A stretch of 64,000 bases of DNA from Patagioenas fasciata (Eukaryota > Chordata > Aves > Columbiformes > Columbidae), in NCBI RefSeq assembly GCF_037038585.1, contig NC_092541.1:1063445-1127444 (forward strand). The letters are read 5' to 3'. The notes under the pieces were generated by a model. It did not search any database, was not told the origin of the DNA, and saw only the letters and a program-made list of their open reading frames with translations. Numbering within the stretch: the first letter of the stretch is position 1; every line of letters starts with the position of its first letter. Made by a program: the position numbers and the translations under genes. Positions 55,266 to 64,000 of the stretch are shown piece by piece.

Positions 55266-57014
55266 CAGGAGCAGGGACTGGGGGGTTTGCGGAGTGGAAC
55301 GCAGGCTGCCCAGCACCCCCATCAGCTGAAAGCTCCAGCTGGTGAAGCCACCTTGCTGCCACTGCCCGTGCCAGGACTCTGCGTGACGGGAAACTTTCCA
55401 AGCTGTTCCTGGAGCTCCCGCAGCCTCAGACGGGGCAGCTCGAGGAGCTCCTGCCTGCCAGGGCTGTTTGTCTGCTCTCTGGTGTGGGGTTAAAGAACCT
55501 TCGCAAATGAGTCCCCGGGGAGGGCAGGCATTCCTCCCAGCACAGCTGCGCCGCCTTAACCCCCTCCTGCACAAAACCGCCCCGTCACACCCTGCTTGCG
55601 GGGATGGAGCTGAACAGGCCACTCGTCCTGCTCGTGACAGATCCCTGTGGCATTTTCCTCCCTGCTGTGCTGTTGCTGGCACCGCAGCTTTATCGTCCGG
55701 TTCCTCCCAGGGTGGTAGCGCTGGATGAGTAACACAGAGGGTTATTCTGGGAGCCCAGGACACAGGGTCAGCCTGGACCTCCTTCCCCAGCTCCGCCTGG
55801 CACACAGACACGGAGCAAAACAGGCGGCAGGGGAACAGGCAAGGAGGCGTTAATGATTAGCAGCCAGTGAAAATGCATCACTTATCTCCCTCCTCGAGAA
55901 AGTTCAGGTCAAGATCCTTGAACCGCTACCCCCGAGCTGTTTGCCAGGGTGCGGAGCAGGCAGAGGTCGTGTCCAGCGCCATCCTGCCCACAAACCCTGG
56001 GCTCCGCGGGCAGCATCCTCCCCCTTCGCCTGCACGTAGCCTAGCGGGGGGCTCAATAGCAAAACCAAAGCAAACCCTCCTGCCTGGAACACAGGCACGG
56101 AGCTGCTGGGCTGGGGGAAAGCGGTGGTGTTTGCAGATGCAGTTGGATGATTAGAGATCTGCATTCAATAGCATGAGGCTGGGGCAGATCTGCAGCCACA
56201 AAGCAACAATGTCCCCTGGTCACAGCCCAGCAATGTCCCTGCTCCGTGGGCAGACTGTCCCCAGCCCCCAGGAGCTGCCCATCAGGATCCCAGCATCCCC
56301 AGTTCACACCGGCAAAGGGAACAGCGGGCACTGCCAAAGCCCGGCCCTGGGCTCAGCATCCTTGGTCCAGGCTGAACCAACCATGTCCACAGGGATGGAG
56401 AAGCCCCATCAAGGTTGGGGATCCCGGGATGGCCATGAGCGTGCATGGGGGGATAACACCAGGAGTCACACCGGTCCTGCCAAGTCACAATTTCCCAGTC
56501 GCCATCAGCGAATGGGAAATGCACATGAAGGAAAAATGGTGCAAACGGTGCAGGATCAGGCGCATCCCTCCCCAGGGCTGCTCCTGCCAGCCTGGCCTCG
56601 CTGCACCCAGGGATACAGAGCCCAGCGTTCCCGCCCCAGATGGAGCTCCCAACCTACAGAAAAACCCAGCAAAGCAGACGTTTGCACAGAACTGGAATTG
56701 CTCGTGCAAAACAAATTCTCCAGCAGCCCATTCCAGGGTCCTCAGCTGAGAGCGGCTTTGGCCAGCGCGAAGGAATGCAACAGACTTGGCTTCTGCATCA
56801 AAAATATTTTGAAACAGTCAGCAATAAATTCTCCCGGAGAGATTTCACAGCAGAAAACGGGGGCAAAAGGCGCTGGGGGATGGGGACTGGTGTGCTTTAG
56901 TCCCCTTGGAAAAAGTCACTGCAGGAAAACTGGGGCCACAGCAGGGAGAGGATGGGAAATGGGATGGGGCGGCCACCTCCTCCTCCCAGCACGGCGGGAG
57001 CAGCGCAGGGCGAG
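55266..57014. other. G6PC1-AOC3 intergenic, no gene seen
   Basis: Upstream flank of G6PC1. Open frames are short or composition-driven and none shows a domain. No RNA gene was recognised. It may hold distal G6PC1 control elements. Confidence 0.45.
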
Positions 57015-57092
57015 CGCGATGTGAGGGTGATCATGAATGAGGGTGATCATGAATGAGGGTGATCATGAATGAGGGTGATCATGAATGAGGTG
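57015..57092 (+). repeat. 16-bp tandem repeat, four copies
   Basis: The unit gagggtgatcatgaat is repeated perfectly about four times and runs into the CR1 that starts at about 57085. Confidence 0.93.
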
Positions 57093-57298
57093 ATGGGACA
57101 CTGGCCCAGGTTGGCCAGAGAGGTGGTGGCTGAACCATCCCTGGAGACATCCCAGGCCAGGCTGGACGGGGCTCTGAGCACCCTGAGCTGGTGAAGATGT
57201 CCCTGCCCATGGCAGGGGTGGCACTGGGGGAGCTGGGAAGGTCCCTTCAAGCCAAACGGTTCTGTGATTTGATGAGTCTATGATTCTATGACTCTACA
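57085..57298 (+). repeat. CR1 LINE 3' end (family A)
   Basis: Sense-orientation terminal CR1 segment ending in a doubled gagtctatgattctatgact. 5'-truncated at the 16-bp tandem repeat. Confidence 0.92.
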
Positions 57299-58307
57299 AA
57301 GTGCTGCCAGTCGAGCTGTGCTCCAGTGTCCCCCTGCCAGGCTGGGGCTGCTTTATTTCTGCGCTGAGGTCTGTGTGCAACGAGCCCGATGCGCTGGCAG
57401 CGCAGGAGCTGTGTGCCAGCAGCGGGACACGGTGGCCCCGCGGTTGCCCAGGCGCCGGATGCGGCTCCAGGAGGCGCAGCACAGGCGGGTGCTGTACTGT
57501 GCCGTGCCGCACGCGGTGCCGAGCTCCCATCCAGAAGGTTCCCAGCCTGCTGCAGGGGCCGCAGCCCGAGCACGGAGCACGGCTGGTCCTGCCTGCATCA
57601 GCACGCGGGCAGAGTCCAGCAGCGCTCGCACACACGTGGGCACACGGTGGCAGGTTGGGAGCAGGCTGGCTGCCACCTTCCCGTTGCAGGGAGCATCCTG
57701 CCGGCTCCTGCTGAGCCCTGCGAGGCGCCTCCGGGACCTGTCACCCCAGGGACCACCCCTGTCTGATGTCCCCTCCCTGCTGCAGAGCTGAGCTGGCTCC
57801 CAGGGGTCACATCACTGCTGTTTGGGTTCCTGGAGCCCATCGCAGCTCCATGGGCAGACCCAGCTCCCAAAGCGAGGGGTCAGGGGGGACGGACACCCGC
57901 CATGCCCCCAGCGGTGTGTTGTCCAGCACTTGGCACCTGCAGCCATGTGCCTGGGCCAGGATGTGAGGCTGGAGCTGAACCGCTGTCACCAAGTCCCTCA
58001 GTGTCCCTCCCATCCTGGCACAGCAGTGTCCCCTCACATCCTGTCTGTGCACGCAGCCGGAGGCACGGGATCAAGGGTCCCCACACGGGCAGGGGCTGAG
58101 CACACTGGGCAGCAGCCAAGGCCAGACCCGATTACCACGGCTGGGTACAGCCGTTATACATTAACTCCCTTGTTTGTCCATATTCCCCAGCAGGAGCCTC
58201 CTGCCATGCGTGGGGTCCAAGAGCACGGCCGTGCACGCCGGCGCAGCCGTGCTGGGGGATGTGCCGGCCCCGTAGCCCTCAGGGCCCTGCAAGCAGGGTG
58301 GGCTGGA
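57299..58307. other. Intergenic, no gene seen
   Basis: GC-rich sequence crossed by several short open frames on both strands. None has a recognisable domain or matching splice sites. Confidence 0.45.
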
Positions 58308-58522
58308 CATGAGGAAGGAATTGTTGCCCTGAGGGTGGTGAGAGCCTGGCCCAGGTACCCAGAGAGGTGGTGGCTGAACCATCCCTGGAGACATCCCAGG
58401 CCAGGCTGGACGGGGCTCTGAGCACCCTGAGCTGGTGAAGATGTCCCTGTCATGGCAGGGGGGGCACTGGGGGAGCTTTGAAGGTCATTCCAACCCAAAC
58501 TGTTCTGTGATTCTATAAGCAC
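58308..58522 (+). repeat. CR1 LINE 3' end (family A)
   Basis: It runs from gacatgaggaaggaattgtt to gttctgtgattctataag. It lies about 150 bp beyond the AOC3 poly(A) signal. Confidence 0.92.
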
Positions 58523-58665
58523 CAGGTTATTCTATAACCATCGGTTACAGAACAGCAGCACCCACAGCATCAGCAGCACTGGGGCTCTGGCCACCAGCCA
58601 CGAGAGCCGCAGCAGCACCCATGAGCAACGCGGGAGTTTGGTCAGAAAAAGCACCCGAGCGCCTG

Positions 58666-58671
58666 TTTATT
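58666..58671 (-). terminator. AOC3 poly(A) signal (AATAAA)
   Basis: Minus-strand AATAAA lies about 665 bp past the amine oxidase stop codon, just before a CR1. Confidence 0.65.
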
Positions 58672-59336
58672 GGTGAAGGGTGGACAAGGGGCAGCTCAGC
58701 CTGGGCAGTACCTGTCCCGCGGTCCGGTAGTGCCCTTCTGCAGGCTCCCGGTCCCTGTCCCCAGAGCCTGGCACTGCCACAGCAGTCAGAGCTCAGCATC
58801 ACCTGGAGTTGCAGCAGCCGAGGGGCTGGGTGGATGCTTTGGGCATCCTGGAGCTGCTGGCTCCCTATGGCCCAACACCCTCGGGCCACAGCACCCCACG
58901 CCACCCACTCCCGTCACCCTGCGCAAAACCTTGGCACGGGCCATGGCTCCAAGGGGAGCTGCGGCTTTGTGCAGTGCCCAGCGCCCTAGCCCTGCGTGCA
59001 CCCACCTACTTCAGGGAGGTGACAGGAGCCCCAGTCCCACAGCAGGAGAGCAGCCATGAGCACCTTTGGGTGGCCTCATGGACGGAGTCTCCAAAACCCA
59101 CTCCTAGGGACTGTTTTTCAGAGGCTTTGAGTCCACCCTCGACAGCGCTGCGGTGCCAAAACGAGCTGAGCTCCTCCAAAAACCTGACCCTGAGCAGATC
59201 ACACCCCAGGGATGGGGAGCGCAAGTCCTGGTGCGGTGGCAGAACCAGCCCGTCCCCACTGTCACCACCGGAGCCTCTCTAAGGACACTGACCCTCCTCA
59301 GCGGTGGGGACAGGGACAGCGGTGGCCCTGTCCCTG

Positions 59337-62300
59337 TCACAGCCCGCCGGGCGGTGGGGCCAGGCTGAGGTTGAGGAAGCCCCCATAGTGGAACGGGGGC
59401 AGCTGGGGGGCACAGGCGGCGTTGGGGGGCAGGCAGGCGAGGGGGTTGACCCCGCACGCTCCGGCATCCTGCTCACCGCTGAAGTACACGCTGTCTGGCG
59501 ACTCCACCGACGGATCCTCATCGAAATAGTTGTAGGGCCTCAGGAAAAAGCCAACGCCATTCCCCACCGTCACCGTGTTGGGGACATCTTCGGCGTGGGG
59601 GATGTGTAGGAACCCCACAGAGATCCAGGCAACCAGGTCCTGGGTAGAATGGGAACCGGGTACCACGTCAGGCTGAGCGGAACCTTCCAGCCCAGCAGCG
59701 CCCAGTTTGGCACCTGGGGCGCTCAGCTCCCCTTGCCCCAGGGACCCCAGCTCACCTCGTTGGTGATGGTCTCGTTGTCGATGAAGTCGGCGAAGGCCAC
59801 GGTGGGCGTCCAGGGGTCGTTCTGGTTGTAGACGCTGGTGCTGGTGGGTTCCTCCTCCTTCCGCCGGGTGACGGCCAGTTGGTACCTGGGGACGAGACAA
59901 GAGATGGGGGCAGCTCCAGCACCTGCGGGTTGGCAGGGGATCGCCCGCTGCTCCGGTACAACACACAAATGAATCCAGGCACGGATGCTGCTGCTCGCTG
60001 CCTGGCCATGGCTGCTGGACGTTTTTAACTCCTCCAGCCCCCCCGAGCACGGAGCCATTAAATTTCACCCTGACACGGAGCCAGTTCTGTGCTCATCCCG
60101 CGTTCCAGGAAACATTCTGTCCTCACGTGAAGATGTCAAGAGCTGGGGAGGCCGGATCTTCCCCTGGGAGTTTGCTCTACAGCTCGGTGCCCTCACAGGG
60201 AACAAATACATTTGGTTGCTCTTATCTGGGGTCAGATTCTTGCCTGTGAACTACTATGAGCAGATGTCATTGAGCAGCTTTTCAGTGGATTCTCAGAGCC
60301 AAAGAATATACGTTTGCTGTTTAACCCTTCATAGAATCACAGAATCGTTTTGTTTGGAAAAGCCCCTCAAGATCATGGAGTCCAACCATAACCCACCCCT
60401 GTCCCCACCCCATGTCCTGAGAACCTCGTGTCCGTCTGTCCAGCCCTCCAGGGATGGTGACTCCAGCACTGCCCTGGGCAGCCTGTTCCAATGCCCCACA
60501 GCCCTTTGGGGAAGAAATTGTTCCCCACATCCAACCTCAACCTCCCCTGGCGCAACTTGAGGCCGTTTCCTCTGCTCCTGGCGCTTGTTCCTGGGGAGCA
60601 GAGCCCGACCCCCCTGGCTCCAAGCTCCTTTCAGGCAGTTCAGAGATCAGAAGGTCTCCCCTCAGCTCCTGTTCTCCAGCTGAACCCCCCAGGTCCCTCA
60701 GCCGCTCCCATCACACTTGTGCTCCAGCCCCTTCCCCAGTTTCCTTTCCCTTAGTGCAGCAGCCCCTCCCGAGCTGGGATGCAGGAGCAGCCAGGGGTGC
60801 GGTGACAGGGTGGGACGAGAGGGGATGGGACACACACACCCCAGCCCCAGCACCCACCTTCCCCAGCTGATGGACCTCTCCATGGAGCTGCTGACGGGCA
60901 GGTGCTCCCCGGCAAAGCTGCTGATCTGGATGCGGTAGCTACGCGGATGCCCCCACTTGTTGCGCTTGGTGCTGGCAAAGGAGAGGTAGCGGGGCATGGG
61001 GGCGTTGAGGGGGAACGCCGCCTCGTCCTCCCTCTCCAGCCTCTCCCTGCGGAGGTACGGCCGCTCAATGGTGTTTTCCAGGCTCCACGGGTCTTTCACC
61101 AGCTCGTACCCCATGTCCTGGGTCTCCAGGGAGTTCAGCTGCCCTGTGAGGCAGGAGAGAAAAACCCCCTCGAGCTCCGCACGCCGGGCAGAGCCGCGCT
61201 CGTGCACCAAGGTGCCCAGACCTACCGTCAACATCCAGGTCCACCTTGTAGTGGATGTGGTGCAGGTGCATCGTCCCCAGCGTGTGGGGCCCAACCCTGT
61301 TGCCGTAGTTGGTCCCTCGGCCGTGGAAGAAGGCAGAGCTGATGTAGCCGGTGGCATGAACCCGGACCTCCACGGCCCCGCTGCCGTGGAACACGAAGTC
61401 CCAGATGTAGTCGTAGTTGATGAGAGTGGAGACGGTGCGGATGACCAGCGCGTTTTTCCGCAGCCCGCCGTAGTACGAGGAATGAGAGTCGGAGAAGTGG
61501 CGCCGCAGCGGGATGGCAGCGTCGTGCTCGAAGATGCAGAGCGAGTTTTGGTTGGTTTTGGGGGTCTCTGACTCCACCAGGTAGTGCTGGTCCACGTAGG
61601 TCGCCGCGTAGGGGCAGTCGAGGCCGCGGACGAGCTCGTAGGCGAACCTGCCGATGCCGAAGCTGCCGTCGAGGTAGCGCGTGGACATTCCCCCGGGGCA
61701 GTTGGAGCCATACAGGGCTAAGGCTTCCTGCAGACTCAGCTCGTACACAATCCTCTCCCCGCGGTACCTGATGTCGAAAAGCCGCGGGCCGGAGTTGGGG
61801 TCCATGCCGAAGGTGATGCTCCACCCCTGGTAGGTGACACGGTTGTCCCTGACGCTATAGCGGGGACCCTGAGGCTCGTACTGCAGCGGCCCCGGGGAGC
61901 CGGGCGGGCGCCGGGGTCTCATGGAGCCCAGGACCGTGTCCGCCTGGGGCTTCCGCATCCTCACGACCTCCAGTGAGTTGGTCAGGAACGCATCCTCCAG
62001 CTCCCTGGTGCTGGCAAAGTACCGGCCATTGTAGAAGACTTGGCGCAGCGACCAGCGGGAGACGTGGAGGTCCCGGTGCTCCACCAGCACCTCCAGCCCC
62101 ACTGGTGACAGGTAGTAGCCGGTGCCGGTGACAGCGTGGAAGAGGACAAACCAGGTGGCACGGTCACCGGATTTGAAGCCCCGCGGGGCTGTGGTGAGGA
62201 AGATCAGGTCGGTCCCGTCTGACTCGCAGCAGGCGGCGAGGACGTGCGGTGCCTTGCTCAGCTCCCGCTGGATGAGGGCGTTGATGTCCGTGTATTCGCT

Positions 62301-62795
62301 GCCGGTGACGGGTCTGCGGTGGTACGGCACCTTCCCCCCGTACTTCTGCACCGTCACGTCCCGGTGATACGTCGGCGTCGGCAGCGGCCCCACCACGTAC
62401 TCGGTGACGTTGGGGTCCGGCTGGTTCCCGAAGTGCAGCACGGCCAGCGCCTCCCGGGCCGGACGAGCCCCCCCGGCATCCAGGAACCGCAGCACCTCTG
62501 CCTTGGCGGGGACCTGCACGGCCACCGAGGCGATGCAGTTGTCGGAGGGTTTGGCGCGGGAGGCGTCGACCAGCGGCACCCCGAGGTGTCCCCGCAGGTA
62601 CCGCACCACTTGCAGCAGCTCCTGGGGCGTCAGGTCGGCAAAGACCAGGCTGTGCCCGGCATCGGCGTCCTCCTGCTCCGGGGGCCGGTGCTGGCAGGTG
62701 CTGGGGGCCCTTCCCCTGGTCAGCAACACGCAGACGAGGGCGAATACCGTGGCTAAAGCCAGCACGAGGAGGATGAGGACGGTTTTCACGTTCAT
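59337..62795 (-). CDS. AOC3: AOC3-type membrane copper amine oxidase
   Basis: Copper/topaquinone amine oxidase (VAP-1/SSAO type) that oxidises primary amines to aldehyde, hydrogen peroxide and ammonia at the cell surface. Exons: 62795-61226, 61143-60858, 59885-59756, 59639-59337. The sum is 2289 nt, 762 residues (human AOC3 763). Residues about 5-26 form the single N-terminal membrane anchor ([15 protein letters not shown]). The catalytic base region is [15 protein letters not shown]. The topaquinone precursor is Tyr461 in [12 protein letters not shown]. Copper ligands are in [16 protein letters not shown] and [17 protein letters not shown]. The C-terminal part has [15 protein letters not shown]. 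The site is complete, so the enzyme should be active. AOC3 is preferred over AOC2 because the gene is next to G6PC1, but the residue before Asn-Tyr is Ile where human AOC3 has Leu469, so substrate range may differ. A CR1 lies in intron 2. Confidence 0.92.
60331..60757 (-). repeat. CR1 LINE in AOC3 intron 2 (family B)
   Basis: A nearly full family B 3' region, in the same orientation as the host gene, from the 3' terminus atagaatcacagaatcg back to the tcccatcacacttgtgctcc block. It begins about 100 bp from exon 2. Confidence 0.93.
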
Positions 62796-63408
62796 GTCTG
62801 CGGAGGCACTGAGAGCTCCCGCGGTCCGACAGGGAGGGTTTCCAGCTGCAGAATCCTCCCGCTGACACGAGAAGGCTGGGTTGGGTTTTTTCCCCTCATT
62901 TTTCTCGGCGGAGAACAGCCCGGAGGAGCTCGCAGGGGAACGTTCTCGGAAGTGTCCGGGGTTTGCTGGGAACCATAAAAGGCAACTTTGCTCTGCTTCC
63001 CCCAGGGGGCCATAATTTTAAATAAACCTAATGCTTCTGCATCTGTCCTTCCCCTCTCATCCCGCGCGCTGCGCTGCAGCTCTTACCGAGCACAGACGCA
63101 GTCGGCTGGGGGAAATTAGAGCGTCTCCCTTCGCCTCCTTCTCTGAACCCTGTGGACACGCAGAGTGGGCAGCAGGGACTGCAGGGACAATGCTCCTCTG
63201 TGCAGAGCACTGCTGAGCTCAGCACCGCGGCCCCATCCTGCCACGACCCCGCTGTCACAGCGCCTGTGCAGGGACACTGTGGCATCGCTGGTGGCTGCTG
63301 ACAATCGCAGGTGTGGGAAGGAACCGGTCCTGCAGCTGGGAGGGAGGGGACAGCTGCTTGTGACCTCCTGGCATAGACAGGGCAGTGAGGAGGGGGATTA
63401 GGGGGATG
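62796..63408. other. AOC3 5' flank
   Basis: Upstream of the amine oxidase ATG. A minus-strand AATAAA-like tract (about 63017-63024) and a ccataaaag motif (about 62974) occur, but no firm core promoter element was identified. It is not a strong CpG island. Confidence 0.4.
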
Positions 63409-63912
63409 GAATCATAGAATCATTTGGGTGGGAAAAGCCCCTCAAGTTCATCGAGTCCAACCATAACCCACCCCTGGCACTGCCCCATGTCCTGAGAACC
63501 TCATGTCCGTCTGTCCAGCCCTCCAGGGATGGTGACTCCAGCACTGCCCTGGGCAGCCTGTTCCAATGCCCCACAGCCCTTTGGGGAAGAAATTGTTCCC
63601 CAGATCCAAACTCAACCTCCCCTGGTGCAACTTGAGGCCGTTTCCTCTGCTCCTGGCGCTTGTTCCTGGGGAGCAGAGCCCGACCCCCCTGGCTCCAAGC
63701 TCCTTTCAGGCAGTTCAGAGATCAGAAGGTCTCCCCTCAGCTCCTGTTCTCCAGCTGAACCCCCAGGTCCCTCAGCCGCTCCCATCACACTTGTGCTCCA
63801 GCCCCTCACCAGCTCCGTTCCCTCCTCTCAACTCGCTCCAGCACCTCAAGGGCTTTCTTGGTGTGAGGGACCCAAAACTGACTCCAGGATTCAAGGTGTG
63901 GCCTCGCAATGA
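63409..63912 (-). repeat. CR1 LINE upstream of AOC3 (family B)
   Basis: The longest family B copy here, from atagaatcatttgggtggg (3' end) back through gctttcttggtgtgagggac to ggattcaaggtgtggcctcg. Sequence to the window edge may still belong to the same element. Confidence 0.93.
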
Positions 63913-64000
63913 GGAGGATGACGGGATGAAGGCTCCAGAGCCCATTGAGCATGCAGGCAAAGAGGCAGTGGCACTGGCCGTGCTGCATCACCAGTAGCCA

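Noticed and set aside
54771-55811. 346-codon open frame on the minus strand (and a 213-codon one on the plus strand)
   Set aside because: Most of it is translation of the 42-bp minisatellite, whose 21-bp half unit is stop-free; it is open on both strands and has no domain.
60454-60870. Recurrent open frames of about 60-140 codons within the family B CR1 copies
   Set aside because: The same peptide recurs wherever a CR1 3' end occurs (also 5023-5427, 13213-13635, 17144-17506, 37809-38321, 63529-63912). This is the CR1 non-coding 3' region, not a host gene or intact CR1 ORF.

Overview
The window is nuclear DNA from a bird. It is GC-rich and gene-dense with short introns and CpG islands, and its interspersed repeats are almost all 5'-truncated CR1 LINEs, the usual pattern of an avian microchromosome. 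I cannot fix the species.

The genes reproduce the vertebrate BRCA1-neighbourhood block (human 17q21), read from the RND2 end to the AOC3 end: RND2 (-, first two coding exons only), VAT1 (+), a large RBM43/DTX3L-like gene (-), IFI35 (-), RPL27 (-), RUNDC1 (-), PTGES3L (+), AARSD1 (+), G6PC1 (-) and an AOC3-type copper amine oxidase (-). Relative order and strands match the human block, with one exception. Between IFI35 and VAT1, where as I recall humans have no gene, lies a five-exon, about 1140-codon gene. Its N-terminal third looks like RBM43 and its C-terminal end carries a degenerate RING and a Deltex C-terminal domain. It has an ISRE-type promoter element and forms a tandem pair with IFI35. 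This is the most interesting object in the window.

Layout: 1-8526 is RND2 intron 2 or left flank, with CR1 pieces and a 39-bp minisatellite. 8527-9270 holds RND2 exons 1-2 and its CpG island. 9271-16009 is intergenic. 16010-20721 is the VAT1 island and coding exons, followed by a long non-coding stretch that probably contains the VAT1 3' UTR. 25536-35032 is the putative interferon-inducible pair. 35736-37776 is RPL27. 39116-42403 is RUNDC1, sharing a CpG-island promoter with PTGES3L (42786-44552). AARSD1 (45031-48785) follows in the same direction. 50398-54380 is G6PC1, with a TATA promoter and a 42-bp minisatellite upstream. 59337-62795 is the amine oxidase.

The block is mostly housekeeping: ribosomal protein eL27, the AARSD1 tRNA-Ala editing factor, a p23-like co-chaperone, a RUN-domain protein and the VAT1 reductase. 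Tissue-regulated genes are G6PC1 (last step of glucose release in the ER) and the amine oxidase (cell surface). The innate-immune pair is IFI35 plus the RBM43/DTX3L-like gene. Most exon joins below were checked by reading GT/AG sites and confirming that the summed coding length is a multiple of three. The IFI35 5' half has one unresolved exon. No LTR elements, tRNAs, rRNAs or CRISPR arrays were recognised.
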